A stretch of DNA of 64,000 bases from Azospirillum brasilense (GTDB lineage Bacteria > Pseudomonadota > Alphaproteobacteria > Azospirillales > Azospirillaceae). Location of the stretch: the NCBI RefSeq assembly GCF_022023855.1, contig NZ_CP059450.1:1596001-1660000 (forward strand), read 5' to 3'. Shown piece after piece: positions 26,206 through 35,010 of this stretch (position 1 is its first letter; each line of letters starts with the position of its first letter). The position numbers were made by a program, and so were the translations under genes. The notes below the pieces were generated by a model. It ran no database searches and had not been told where the DNA came from. It saw only the letters and a list, made by a program, of their open reading frames with translations.

Positions 26206-27141
26206 GTGGCGCTTCTGGAGAACATGCGGGTGTTCGTGCGGGTGGTGGAACTGGGCAGCCTGTCCGCCGCCGGGCGCAGCCTGCGCCTGTCGCCCGCCGT
26301 GGTCAGCCACCGGCTGCAAAGCCTGGAGGAGCATCTGAACGCCCGCCTGCTCAACCGCACCACCCGCCAGGTTCAGTTCACCGAGGCCGGCAAGGTCTTC
26401 TTCGAACACTGCCTGGAGGTTCTGGAGGCGGCCGAGCGGGCGGAGAGCAGCGTCGGCGCCATCGGCGGGGCGCCGGTGGGCAGCCTGCGGGTGACGGCGC
26501 CGCTGGGCTTCGGTCGACGCATCCTGGCCCCGATGGTGCCGCGTTTCCACGCCGCCTTCCCCCAGGTCGACCTGCGGCTGCGCCTGTCCGACCATCTGCT
26601 GGACCTGCTGCGCGAGGCGACCGACGTCGCCATCCGCATGGCGCCGCTGAAGGATTCCAGCTTCGTCGCACGCAAGATCGCCGACCTGCCGCGGGTGCTC
26701 TGCGCCGCACCGTCCTACCTGGAGCGGCGGGGTGTGCCGGCCCGGCCCGAGGAACTGCTGTCCCACCACTGCCTGCTGCTGCGCTTTCCCGGATCGCAGC
26801 AGTTCCAATGGACGTTGAACACCCCGCAAGGCCCGATGACCCTGCCGGTGTCCGGCCAGTTCGACGCCGACGACGGCGACGTGCTGACCGGCTGGGCGCT
26901 GGCCGGGGAAGGGATCGTGCTGAAGCCGCTGTGGGAGGTCGCCGATCATCTGCGCCGCGGGGAGCTGCGGGTCGTCCTGCCGCACTGCCCTCCGGATCCG
27001 GTGACGCTCGCCGTGCTCTACCCCCACCGCAACCTGCTGCCCGCGAAGATCCGAGTCTTCATCGACTTCTTCGCGGAGCAGGCGCGCGCCGCCCTGGCGG
27101 ATACGGAAATGACTGGAGCGGAACCGAATGCCGCGCCCTGA
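26206..27141 (+). CDS. LysR family transcriptional regulator
   Basis: A 311-residue regulator. The winged-helix domain (MRVFVRVVELGSLSAAGRSL, then SPAVVSHRLQSLEEHLNARL) is at the N-terminus, followed by a substrate-binding domain of the DmlR/AaeR-like subgroup (GSLRVTAPLGFGRRILAPMV). Start taken as GTG at 26206 because GAAAGGG lies just upstream; ATG at 26224 is an alternative. It is divergent from puuD over about 150 bases, so control of urate breakdown is plausible. The inducer is unknown. Confidence 0.85.
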   Translation: MALLENMRVFVRVVELGSLSAAGRSLRLSPAVVSHRLQSLEEHLNARLLNRTTRQVQFTEAGKVFFEHCLEVLEAAERAESSVGAIGGAPVGSLRVTAPLGFGRRILAPMVPRFHAAFPQVDLRLRLSDHLLDLLREATDVAIRMAPLKDSSFVARKIADLPRVLCAAPSYLERRGVPARPEELLSHHCLLLRFPGSQQFQWTLNTPQGPMTLPVSGQFDADDGDVLTGWALAGEGIVLKPLWEVADHLRRGELRVVLPHCPPDPVTLAVLYPHRNLLPAKIRVFIDFFAEQARAALADTEMTGAEPNAAP

Positions 27142-27228
27142 CCGTTCCTGCATTTCCCCCGCTTTTCCAACGGCGTGCTATGATGCCGCCTCGCCGCGCG
27201 GCGAGGTTCGCCGCAGGGAAGGACGAGA

Positions 27229-28353
27229 ATGACCGCACAGCCGCCCGCCAAGCCGTTTCCGCCGAAACCCGCCAAACCCATCCGCAAGAAGACCCGCCGC
27301 GCCACGGAGCGGCTGACCATGACGGACGTGGCCAACGCCGCCGGCGTGTCGCCCAGCACCGTCTCGCTCTATCTGCGCAAGCCGGAGGCGGTGTCGGAGG
27401 AGCTGGCGACCCGTGTGCGGACGGTGATCGACCAGCTCGGCTACGTGCCGAACCTCGTGGCGGGCAGCCTCGCCGCGGCGAAGAGCCGGACGGTGGGGGT
27501 GATCCTGCCCTCCATCACCAACTCCTTCTTCGCGGAAACCTACAACACGCTGCAAAGCGCCTTCCAGACCGCCCATTACCAGACCCTGCTCGGCGTCAGT
27601 GAGTTCGATCCCGAGCGGGAGGAGGAGTTGATCCGCGCCTTCCTCGCCTGGTCGCCCGCGGCGGTGGTGGTCACCGGCCTGCACCACACCGAGCGGACGC
27701 GCGCCATGCTGCGCTCATCCGGCGTGCCGGTGGTGGAGATGTGGGACATCCCCTCCGCCCAGACCCCGGCGGTGGACATGACGGTCGGCTTCTCCCACTT
27801 CGAGGTCGGGCGCCGGCAGACCGCCCACCTCTACGACCAGGGCAGCCGCAAGGTCGCCTACATCGGCGCCGCCGTTCATCAGGACATGCGCGTGCGCAGC
27901 CGCACCGACGGCTATGAGGACGAGGTGCGCCGCCGCGGCCTGCACGAGCCGATCGCCTTCACCGCTCCTGACACCGCTTCCACCCCCGTCGGCATCTGGC
28001 TGATCGACGAGGTGTTCGCGCTTCACCCGGACATCGACGGGGTGGTCTGCTCCAACGACGCCATGGCGCTGGGCGTGCTGTTCGAAGCGAACCGGCGCGG
28101 GCTGAGCGTGCCCGACGATCTGGCGGTGATCGGCTTCGGCGACCTGACCTTCAGCGCCGCCTGCCTGCCGCCGCTGTCCACCGTGCGCCCGCCGCAGCGC
28201 GAGATCGGGGAGCTGGCCGCCGGCCAGATCCTGGCCCGGCTGAACGGCACGACGGTGGCCCAGCCGCACCACGGGCTGGATTGCGAGCTGGTCGTCCGCG
28301 ACAGCACCCGCCCCGACGCCGATGCGGACGTGGAGCGGCAAAAGGCGGGGTGA
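27229..28353 (+). CDS. LacI family transcriptional regulator
   Basis: A 374-residue regulator with a basic N-terminal extension (KPAKPIRKKTRRATERL), the helix-turn-helix TMTDVANAAGVSPSTVSLYLRKPEAVSEEL (about 30-59), the hinge helix NLVAGSLAAAKSRTVGV, and a periplasmic-binding-type sensor domain. The variant resembles the GntR (gluconate) branch. No sugar genes lie nearby and the next gene, uvrC, is 100 bases downstream, so its target operon is likely elsewhere. Confidence 0.88.
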   Translation: MTAQPPAKPFPPKPAKPIRKKTRRATERLTMTDVANAAGVSPSTVSLYLRKPEAVSEELATRVRTVIDQLGYVPNLVAGSLAAAKSRTVGVILPSITNSFFAETYNTLQSAFQTAHYQTLLGVSEFDPEREEELIRAFLAWSPAAVVVTGLHHTERTRAMLRSSGVPVVEMWDIPSAQTPAVDMTVGFSHFEVGRRQTAHLYDQGSRKVAYIGAAVHQDMRVRSRTDGYEDEVRRRGLHEPIAFTAPDTASTPVGIWLIDEVFALHPDIDGVVCSNDAMALGVLFEANRRGLSVPDDLAVIGFGDLTFSAACLPPLSTVRPPQREIGELAAGQILARLNGTTVAQPHHGLDCELVVRDSTRPDADADVERQKAG

Positions 28354-28452
28354 CTTTATCTCGGAAGGACAGGGCCGACGATTGTCCCTTGTCCACGGTT
28401 CGTTCCCTTGCTTCCTTCCGCGCCATCGTGATCAACACACCGGGTTCGTGTG

Positions 28453-30297
28453 ATGGATGGAGTTGCGGTGATCCGCGCCACCCTGCCGACGCTGCCGGAC
28501 ACGCCCGGCGTCTACCGGATGATCGGGGCGGACGGGCGCATCCTGTATGTCGGCAAGGCGAAGAACTTGAAACGCCGGGTGGCCAGCTACACCCGGACGG
28601 ACGGGCTGCCCAACCGCACCCGCCGCATGGTGGCGCTGACCCGCTCCATGGAGTTCGTCACCACCCACACCGAGGCGGAGGCCCTCCTGCTGGAGGCGAA
28701 CCTGATCCGCCGCCTGCTGCCGCCCTTCAACGTGCTGGTGAAGGACGACCGCTCCTTCTCCTACATCGCGCTCGGCGAGGGTCATGAGTTTCCGCGCCTG
28801 ATGCACCACCGCGGCAGCGCCGACCGGCACGGCAGGAAGCGCGACCTGTTCGGCCCCTACGCCTCCCCCGCCCTGGTCGGCATGACCATCGGCGCGTTGC
28901 AGCGCGCCTTCCTGCTGCGCAACTGCGACGACGCCACCTTCACCGCGCGCACGCGGCCCTGCCTCCAGCACCAGATCAAGCGCTGCTCCGCCCCCTGCGT
29001 CGGCCGCGTCTCGGCGGAGGAGTACGCCGCGCAGATGCAGGGCGTGCGCGACGTGCTGACCGGGCGCAGCGCCGCCGTCCAGGCGGAGTTCGCCCGCCAC
29101 ATGATGGACTGCTCCGACCGGCTGGCCTACGAGGACGCCGCCCGCTGGCGCGACCGCATCCGTGCTCTGACCGCCCTGCAAAGCCGCCAGGACATCAATC
29201 TGGAAGGCGTGCTGGAGGACGCCGACGTGTTGGCCGTCCATGCCGAGGGCGGGACCGCCTGCGTCCAGGCCTTCTTCTTCCGCGGCGGTCGCAATCAGGG
29301 CACCCGCGCCTTCTTCCCCCGGCACGACGGTGAGGAGGAGCCCGCCGCAATCCTCGCCGCCTTCGCCGCGCAACTCTACGAAGGGACGCCGCCGCCCCGC
29401 CACCTGCTGCTCAGCCACGCCATCCCCGAGCGCGCCCTGCTGGCCGAGGCACTGACGCTCGCGGCCGGGCGGCGGGTCGAGGTGGAGGTGCCCCAGCGCG
29501 GCCCCAAGCGCCGCGTCGTCGAACACGCACTGACCAACGCGCGTGAGGCCCACGGGCGCCGCATGGCCGAACGCTCCGCCCAGGGCAAGCTGTTGGCCGG
29601 GGTGGCGCGCGTCTTCGGCCTTCCGAAAACACCGACGCGTATCGAAATCTACGACAACTCGCACATCCAGGGGGCCTTCCCGGTCGGTGCCATGGTGGTC
29701 GCCGGACCGGAGGGCATCCAGCGCAACGCGGGACGCCGCTTCCACATCAAGGACCCCGCCGCGGCCGGCGACGACTACGCGATGCTGCGCGAGGTGCTGA
29801 CCCGCCGCTTCGGGCGCGCGCTGCGCGAGGACCCGCAGCGCAGCGGCGGCCAGTGGCCCGATCTGGTGTTGATCGACGGCGGGCTTGGCCAGTTGAACAC
29901 CGCCAGCGCGGTGCTGGACGGGCTGGGCATCGCCGGCGTGCCGCTGGCCGCCATAGCCAAGGGTCCGGACCGCGACGCCGGCCGCGAGCGCTTCTTCGTG
30001 CCGGACCGCGAGCCCTTCCGGCTGGAGCCCAACGACCCGGTGCTGTACTTCCTGCAACGGCTGCGCGACGAGGCGCACCGGACGGCCATCGACGCCCACC
30101 GCACCCGCCGCCTGAAGGCGATGGACCACACCCGCATCGACGGCATCCCCGGCGTCGGCCCGTCGCGCAAGAAGGCCCTGCTGCACCATTTCGGCAGTTC
30201 CACCGCGGTGGCCTCGGCCGGGCTGAAGGATCTGGAGGCCACCCCCGGCATCAGCGCGGCGCTGGCCCGGCGAGTGTTCGAGCATTTTCATGGGTAG
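28453..30297 (+). CDS. uvrC: Excinuclease ABC subunit C
   Basis: About 614 residues with all UvrC parts: GIY-YIG nuclease domain (PGVYRMIGADGRILYVGKAKNLKRR, about 15-40), UVR motif near 190-225, RNase H-like nuclease domain (IEIYDNSHIQGAFPVGAMVV, LVLIDGGLGQLN) and C-terminal helix-hairpin-helix pairs (IPGVGPSRKKALLHHFGS). It makes both incisions in nucleotide excision repair. GTG at 28468, five codons in and preceded by GGAG, is an alternative start. Presence on a secondary replicon suggests either a second copy or relocation of the only one. Confidence 0.93.
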   Translation: MDGVAVIRATLPTLPDTPGVYRMIGADGRILYVGKAKNLKRRVASYTRTDGLPNRTRRMVALTRSMEFVTTHTEAEALLLEANLIRRLLPPFNVLVKDDRSFSYIALGEGHEFPRLMHHRGSADRHGRKRDLFGPYASPALVGMTIGALQRAFLLRNCDDATFTARTRPCLQHQIKRCSAPCVGRVSAEEYAAQMQGVRDVLTGRSAAVQAEFARHMMDCSDRLAYEDAARWRDRIRALTALQSRQDINLEGVLEDADVLAVHAEGGTACVQAFFFRGGRNQGTRAFFPRHDGEEEPAAILAAFAAQLYEGTPPPRHLLLSHAIPERALLAEALTLAAGRRVEVEVPQRGPKRRVVEHALTNAREAHGRRMAERSAQGKLLAGVARVFGLPKTPTRIEIYDNSHIQGAFPVGAMVVAGPEGIQRNAGRRFHIKDPAAAGDDYAMLREVLTRRFGRALREDPQRSGGQWPDLVLIDGGLGQLNTASAVLDGLGIAGVPLAAIAKGPDRDAGRERFFVPDREPFRLEPNDPVLYFLQRLRDEAHRTAIDAHRTRRLKAMDHTRIDGIPGVGPSRKKALLHHFGSSTAVASAGLKDLEATPGISAALARRVFEHFHG

Positions 30298-30306
30298 GGG
30301 ATGAGT

Positions 30307-30413
30307 GGCCGCGGTTGCCCCCACCCCGGCCCTCCCCCGCTGGGCGGGGGAGGGAGATTTAGTCCCCTCCCTTGCGAGAGCGGGGGAGGGTTAGGGTGGG
30401 GGCAACCGCGGCC
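30307..30413. repeat. Intergenic palindromic repeat, type A, with extended arms
   Basis: Starts 10 bases after the uvrC stop. The outermost arms GGCCGCGGTTGCCCCC and GGGGGCAACCGCGGCC are exact complements, and inside them is the standard type A core. The whole can fold into one long stem and probably serves as the transcript end for uvrC. Confidence 0.85.
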
Positions 30414-30528
30414 GAATTATTCCAAAGGCACCGATGCAGCCACCGCTCATCAGTCCTGCGTTTGCGCGGTTTTTGGTTAGTGCTTCCTTAACCCGACGGG
30501 ATCATGGTCCGCCCACCGCAAACAGAGC

Positions 30529-30759
30529 ATGCACGCAGGGCGCCTGACCATGGGCCAGAAGACCATCAAGTTCTCCGACAAGAACGGCTATCGCGACGTC
30601 GAACTCGACAGCCTGCCGCGCAACGTGCGCGCCGCCGTCACCGACATGGCCGCGAAGAACCCCGTCGCCGGCATCATCATCGACCAGACGGGCATGCTGT
30701 ACCGGATCCACCTGACCGAACCGGCGAACGTCTATCTGGACGTGCTTTCGGTCGCCTGA
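30529..30759 (+). CDS. Small conserved-looking protein, unknown function
   Basis: A 76-residue soluble protein (or 69 from the ATG at 30550, MGQKTIKFSDKNGYRDVEL). It has a strand-rich look, with ELDSLPRNVRAAVTDMAAKNPVAGIIIDQTG and YRIHLTEPANVYLDVL, but no domain I recognise. It is flanked by a repeat upstream and a good terminator downstream, so it forms its own transcription unit. Codon use matches its neighbours. Confidence 0.6.
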   Translation: MHAGRLTMGQKTIKFSDKNGYRDVELDSLPRNVRAAVTDMAAKNPVAGIIIDQTGMLYRIHLTEPANVYLDVLSVA

Positions 30760-30795
30760 ACCGGGGCACTCCGCAAGGATCCGCAAGGATTGGTG

Positions 30796-30826
30796 ACACG
30801 GCGGCGCATCCGATGCGCCGCCGTTT
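30796..30826. terminator. Intrinsic terminator between convergent small genes
   Basis: Complementary arms ACGGCGGCGCATC and GATGCGCCGCCGT are followed by TTTCCATTT on the plus strand. It can end the small plus-strand gene at 30529-30759 and, from the other side, the HTH gene at 30843. Confidence 0.75.
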
Positions 30827-30842
30827 CCATTTCAGCGTGCCG

Positions 30843-31067
30843 TCACTCCGGCAGGATCGTGACGGTGCGGTCCAGGGCATCGCGCGGAACCGTCGAGCCG
30901 AAACCGGACAGGATCGCGCGGGCGTGCCCCGGCGCCAGACCGGTCATCCGTGCCAGATCGCCGGCGTCCAGCCCCTGCTGTTCGGCGGCGTGGCGGATGC
31001 GGGTGATGGCGTCGCGTTTCTCCGTACGGTCCATGGCGCTGCTCCGTTTGCGGACGTGGTGAGTCAT
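30843..31067 (-). CDS. Small helix-turn-helix-like protein (tandem pair, second)
   Basis: A 74-residue protein starting at the ATG at 31067 behind a strong AGGAGG. The segment EQQGLDAGDLARMTGLAPGHARAILSG has the spacing of a Cro/XRE-type helix-turn-helix. It resembles the next gene upstream (GLDERSVAAATGLDIEDVRAVLGG), so the two look like a duplicated pair of tiny regulators. No partner toxin or phage gene is nearby. Confidence 0.6.
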   Translation of the reverse strand: MTHHVRKRSSAMDRTEKRDAITRIRHAAEQQGLDAGDLARMTGLAPGHARAILSGFGSTVPRDALDRTVTILPE

Positions 31068-31116
31068 GCGGTCCTCCTGTGCCGGTGGACGGAGGGAGAG
31101 GCGGGTTTGCGGCTTC

Positions 31117-31392
31117 TCAGTGCGGGCGGCCTTCCAGGCGGCGCAGCGCGCGGTCGAGTGTGCTCACGGGCATCATGAACACGGTGCCGCCCAGCACCGC
31201 CCGGACGTCCTCAATGTCCAGGCCGGTGGCCGCAGCGACGCTACGCTCGTCCAGGCCGCGGTCTTCGGCGATCACGGCGATCCAGCCCGCCAGCGTGCGG
31301 GCCTGGGCCATCCGGGCCGGGTCCGTCAAGGGGTGACGGCGCGCCGATAAGCTGCGGCCTCGGGGGTCCGCAAGGTCGGTGGGGGTTAGCAT
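31117..31392 (-). CDS. Small helix-turn-helix-like protein (tandem pair, first)
   Basis: Start at the ATG at 31392, with GGAGGAG just upstream, gives 91 residues. The region TLAGWIAVIAEDRGLDERSVAAATGLDIEDVRAVL looks like a helix-turn-helix with a preceding helix, and a short tail STLDRALRRLEGRPH parallels the end of its downstream neighbour. It probably binds DNA, but target and role are unknown. Confidence 0.6.
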   Translation of the reverse strand: MLTPTDLADPRGRSLSARRHPLTDPARMAQARTLAGWIAVIAEDRGLDERSVAAATGLDIEDVRAVLGGTVFMMPVSTLDRALRRLEGRPH

Positions 31393-31557
31393 GGGCTCCT
31401 CCCAAAGAGCTTCGGCCAGATCATTTGGCCTTCTTTTTCGGCTATGGTGCGCTTCCTCCGTCCTGCGCACAATCCACCCATCGGCTTAATGCCCTTCGCC
31501 CGATGCCCCCTGGCAAAAGGTTCTGCGACGAAAAGTCCCGATTCTGCGCCGCCACGC

Positions 31558-32109
31558 TCAGGCTCCCATCCAGCGCCGCGTCGGCCCGGTGTCCACATGG
31601 ACGAAGTTCCGCTTGGCGTAGCAGCCCGCCCCGCCGTCGCCGAAGGACAGGGCGCAACGGTAAAGGTCCACCGCGCGCCGCCCCTGCAGGCGCAGGTCGA
31701 CCGCCCGACCCTGCAGGTGCAGGCTCCCCGTCGCCGCACCCTTGACGCGGCGGTTGGTCTCCTGGGACCGGAAGGCCGACAGCACCTCGAACGGATGCTG
31801 GCTGTCCAGCTTCTCCTGCATCTCCGACAGACGGTTCAACAGAGCGAGATCGATGCGGTGGCAATCGTCGCTGCGATGGTCCCGCAGCACCCAGTCGATG
31901 CGGGCCATCGCCTCCGCGACCGGACGCCCCTCCGCCCAGTAGACGCCATCGAAGCTCTCTCTCGTCAGGCAATTGTAGATCCGCAGCGTACGCTCCGGCG
32001 CCGGTTCCCATGCCGCGGCGCTGCGGCTGTTGCAGACGCCGACCGCCACGGCGGCCCCCAGCCCGAAGATACCGCGGCGGGTCAGCGCGGACGCGACAGG
32101 CTGGTCCAT
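31558..32109 (-). CDS. DUF882/YcbK-like M15-type peptidase, exported
   Basis: Start at the ATG at 32109 gives 183 residues with a twin-arginine-like signal (LTRRGIFGLGAAVAVGV). The DUF882 core contains VLSAFRSQETNRR, the zinc-ligand segment GSLHLQGRAVDLRL and NFVHVDTGPTRRW near the end. Such proteins are D,D-carboxypeptidase-like and act on peptidoglycan in the periplasm. It is monocistronic. An open frame extending 32 codons upstream has no ribosome site. Confidence 0.85.
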   Translation of the reverse strand: MDQPVASALTRRGIFGLGAAVAVGVCNSRSAAAWEPAPERTLRIYNCLTRESFDGVYWAEGRPVAEAMARIDWVLRDHRSDDCHRIDLALLNRLSEMQEKLDSQHPFEVLSAFRSQETNRRVKGAATGSLHLQGRAVDLRLQGRRAVDLYRCALSFGDGGAGCYAKRNFVHVDTGPTRRWMGA

Positions 32110-32637
32110 CCGCGATTCTTGGGGAGACGTTTGAAAGGAGAGAACGGGACAGCGGCGGGACGGAACGTTCAGAGACGACAAAAAAGACGGCGACAAAAAA
32201 GACATGAAACCACCGATGCGTTGCGTTACCGAAGCCGAGAACAGGGGAAACCGGAAAATGTCGGCACGCCTTGTCGATGGCGGGGTCGACGGCGGGGGAT
32301 GCGCGTCGGTGAGCCGGGCGTGCCGCGGGGATGGGAAAAACCTTCAGCCAGCGTTCGGGTCGTCCCGTGTCGAGTCCCCTGTCCGGCGGCGGATAACCCG
32401 GACAATGGCCCAACGGTTCCGCCGCGGCGGGTAGCATACGGTAGTTTACGCCCCGTTCGGCGGGGGTGCCCCTCGTCGCGTTCGGTCCGGTGACCCCGGC
32501 CTTTGGATGACTGCCTTATCCCAACGATCAGAGAAGCGGGCGGACTTCGGGAACATGGTCCGACCTAAAAGCACAGGGCCGATGGACATCGGTTTTTCTC
32601 GATGAAAGAATGCCGCCAGCACATCGACCCACCCCTT
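32110..32637. other. Gene-free stretch upstream of the peptidase and TPR genes
   Basis: About 530 bases with no convincing gene on either strand. It holds a 12-base direct repeat GACAAAAAAGAC at 32177-32188 and 32192-32203 and a region of mixed, lower GC content near 32430-32640 that presumably carries the two divergent promoters. I see no conserved RNA. Confidence 0.5.
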
Positions 32638-32667
32638 TTGAGAAAGATCGCTTGTCGTCTTTCTCAA
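32638..32667. promoter_or_regulatory. Perfect 10-bp inverted repeat upstream of the winged-helix/TPR gene
   Basis: TTGAGAAAGA and TCTTTCTCAA are exact complements separated by 10 bases, ending 19 bases before the ATG at 32687. The position fits an operator or a hairpin in the 5' leader of the downstream regulator-like gene, perhaps for autoregulation. No T tract follows, so a terminator is unlikely. Confidence 0.55.
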
Positions 32668-32686
32668 CGTTCGGGAGACGTCACGA

Positions 32687-34504
32687 ATGACCGAGGAAAC
32701 TCCGCCCGCGCAGGGGTGGGCATTGGATGATCGTGCCGTCAGGACTCAGCTTGAGCGGATTCTGGCGAGCGACCATTTCGACGCATCGGACCGCAACCGC
32801 CGCTTCCTGCGCTATGTGGTCGAGGAGTGCCTGGAGGGGCGGGCGCAGCAGATCAAGGCCTACTGCATCGCCGTCAGCGTCTTCAACCGTGAGCCGAGCT
32901 TCGACCCGCAATCCGATCCCATCGTGCGGTTGGAGGCCGGGCGGCTGCGCCGCAGCCTGGAACATTACTATCTCACCGCGGGCCGCAACGACCCGATCCG
33001 CATCGTCATCCCGAAGGGCGGCTATGCACCCCGCTTCGAACGGCTGAACGACGATCTGCCCCCTGCTCTGCCCGCCCCTCACGCCGTTCCGGAGGCGGAA
33101 ACAGTGCGCAGGCCCGTTTCCCTGCGCATTGCCGGGTTGGCCGCCGTGGTGCTGATCGCCGTCGGGCTGGCCGGCTTGCTGGTCGGACGAAACCTCGCCA
33201 CCTCCATCGACATGGAAGAGGCCCTGGCGCTCGGTCCGCATCCGATCACGGCCAGCGCGGAGCCGAGGGGGAACGAGCCGGCGCCGCCCCAGTCGACGAT
33301 ACTGTCGGCGGCCCCACCCGTGGCGGTCGATCCATCGATGCCCCTCGTGGTCGGCCCCTTCCGCACCACCGGCCAGTCGGCGGAGGACGGCGCGCTCGCT
33401 GCCATGCTGACCGACGAGATTGCCAGCAGCCTCGCCAATCGCACCGATCTTCCGGTGCGGATTGCCCCGCCGCCGACCGCCACCCTGCCCCGTCAAGGAT
33501 TTCGCCTGTCCGGAAGCCTTCAGGGGCACGACGCCGCGGTGCGTCTGGTCGTGCACTTGACCGACCTCGCCACCGGGACGGTGCTGTGGTCCAGCAGCCT
33601 GGACCGACCGGCCGGGCCCGAGGGAGCGCCCACCCCACAAGCCTTGGCGGCCGACATCGTCGAGCCGCTGACCGCTGCGCAGGGTCCGCTGCTACCGGTT
33701 GCCACCGCGCGTCTGCGCACCAAACCGACCACCAGCCTGTCGCCGCGCGAGTGCGCCTTCCTCGCCACCGGTCGCCATGAAGTTCCGCCTGCCGAGCGAA
33801 CCGCCCTGAGCGGTTGCCTGACCTCGGCTGCCAGCGCTCTGACGACCAACGCCAGCGAGTCCGCCCGGCTGTGGTCGGCGCTATCCCTTCTGCAGTCCGA
33901 CGCGTATCGGACGGAACGGAACGACGACACCCTCAACGATGCCCTGGCGGCAGCCCTGCGCGCCACCGAACTGGAGCCGACCTCGCTGCGCCCGTTGACG
34001 GCGCTCTACACCGCCTATTGCCTGCGCGGGCAGTACGCTTCCTGCTTCGCCGCCGGCCAGCGCGCCTTGCGGGCGTCGCCCGGAAACGCCCATGTGCTCG
34101 GCGACCTCGGCCTCTGGCATGTCGAAGCCGGCCAACCCGCGAAGGGCCTGCCCTTGCTGGAGCAGGCGATGGAGCGCGACCCGGCGCAGCGGGAACGGCT
34201 CCTTCCCGCCTACAGCCTCGCCCTCCAGCGGCATGGGCACCCGGACAGCACGAAGCTGGAGTTCGAGGTGACCACCGCCGCCCCGGCCCAGGCCGCCCTG
34301 GCCGTCGCCTTCGTGCAGATGGGCCGGATGGACGAGGCCAAGGCCGCGGCGACGCGGGCTCTGGCGGCGGACCCCGATTTCGCCCGCCGCGCCGCGCGGG
34401 AGCAGCGCATCCAGCCCCTGCCCCCGACACTGGACGCGGCCATCCGCAGCAGCTATGCCATGGTCGGATTGGCCGCGCCCGCGGGCGAGAGCGTCACCCG
34501 GTAG
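32687..34504 (+). CDS. Winged-helix/TPR membrane protein, adenylate-cyclase-like
   Basis: A 605-residue protein. Residues 10-120 form the domain seen at the N-terminus of many CadC- or adenylate-cyclase-like TPR proteins: FLRYVVEECLEG, AVSVFNREPSFDPQSDPIVRLEAGRLRRSLEHYY and IVIPKGGYAPRF. One membrane helix follows (RIAGLAAVVLIAVGLAGLLVG, about 147-167). A TolB-like region contains DEIASSLANRTDLPV, and the C-terminal third has tetratricopeptide-like helices (LRPLTALYTAYCLRGQYAS). No cyclase catalytic domain is present. It may be a membrane-bound sensor or regulator. Confidence 0.65.
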   Translation: MTEETPPAQGWALDDRAVRTQLERILASDHFDASDRNRRFLRYVVEECLEGRAQQIKAYCIAVSVFNREPSFDPQSDPIVRLEAGRLRRSLEHYYLTAGRNDPIRIVIPKGGYAPRFERLNDDLPPALPAPHAVPEAETVRRPVSLRIAGLAAVVLIAVGLAGLLVGRNLATSIDMEEALALGPHPITASAEPRGNEPAPPQSTILSAAPPVAVDPSMPLVVGPFRTTGQSAEDGALAAMLTDEIASSLANRTDLPVRIAPPPTATLPRQGFRLSGSLQGHDAAVRLVVHLTDLATGTVLWSSSLDRPAGPEGAPTPQALAADIVEPLTAAQGPLLPVATARLRTKPTTSLSPRECAFLATGRHEVPPAERTALSGCLTSAASALTTNASESARLWSALSLLQSDAYRTERNDDTLNDALAAALRATELEPTSLRPLTALYTAYCLRGQYASCFAAGQRALRASPGNAHVLGDLGLWHVEAGQPAKGLPLLEQAMERDPAQRERLLPAYSLALQRHGHPDSTKLEFEVTTAAPAQAALAVAFVQMGRMDEAKAAATRALAADPDFARRAAREQRIQPLPPTLDAAIRSSYAMVGLAAPAGESVTR

Positions 34505-34523
34505 CTCTCACACCCGGTAGCTC

Positions 34524-34541
34524 TCATACGACGTCGTATGA
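34524..34541. promoter_or_regulatory. 18-bp perfect palindrome, candidate parS-like or operator site
   Basis: TCATACGACGTCGTATGA reads the same on both strands. A copy with one mismatch lies at 56181-56196 between parA and the origin iterons. It sits in the short gap between the ends of two convergent genes, a poor place for an ordinary operator. A 16-base tandem duplication (34495-34510 and 34511-34526) lies just before it. Confidence 0.5.
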
Positions 34542-34566
34542 TGAAACCGACGACGCTTCCGGCACG

Positions 34567-34761
34567 TCAGCCGGTCCCCGGCTGGACGGACCCGTCATCC
34601 TCTTCCGCCCGCCGCCGCAGCTCATCGGACGTGGTTCCGGCGGGAACGGCGTCCTGGAGCGTCCCGTCGCCGGGGGTCTTGGTCTTGTCCTCCAACGGGG
34701 AGTCCCTCCCCGCCTCGGCCCCCGCCTGGGAAGGGCTGTCGGGTGTCTTCTCTTCAGCCAT
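34567..34761 (-). CDS. Small hydrophilic acidic protein, unknown
   Basis: A 64-residue protein from the ATG at 34761 (MAEEKTPDSPSQAGAEAG), with GGAGG 6 bases upstream. It is rich in Glu, Asp, Pro and Thr, has no hydrophobic core and is probably disordered. The next gene upstream is of similar size and composition. I do not recognise the family. Such pairs are often stress-induced, but nothing here shows that. Confidence 0.5.
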   Translation of the reverse strand: MAEEKTPDSPSQAGAEAGRDSPLEDKTKTPGDGTLQDAVPAGTTSDELRRRAEEDDGSVQPGTG

Positions 34762-34824
34762 GACGAACCTCCGCTTTGTTGTGGTTCCAGCGAACAACGT
34801 CCGTGGTGCCTGCGGGGGTCCCCG

Positions 34825-35010
34825 TCACGGCCGGGGTGCGCTGTCCGGAGAGTCGTCCGTGCCCGGCGCCTTATCCTTTCTGGTCTCGGCGCCCGGCCCT
34901 TCGATGTTCTGGAAGCCCATCTTCTCCTCGTCGATGGCGGGGTCGGCGCGGGTGTTCTTGATGTCGAGCGGCTCGTCGCGCTGGTCGCCGTAACGCTTGT
35001 CGGTGCTCAT
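34825..35010 (-). CDS. Small hydrophilic protein, unknown
   Basis: A 61-residue protein from the ATG at 35010 (MSTDKRYGDQRDEPLDIKNT) behind AGGAG. The sequence is charged and proline-containing, with no signal or membrane segment. It precedes a similarly polar 64-residue protein by 63 bases and is divergent from ygiQ. Its function is not known to me. Confidence 0.5.
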   Translation of the reverse strand: MSTDKRYGDQRDEPLDIKNTRADPAIDEEKMGFQNIEGPGAETRKDKAPGTDDSPDSAPRP

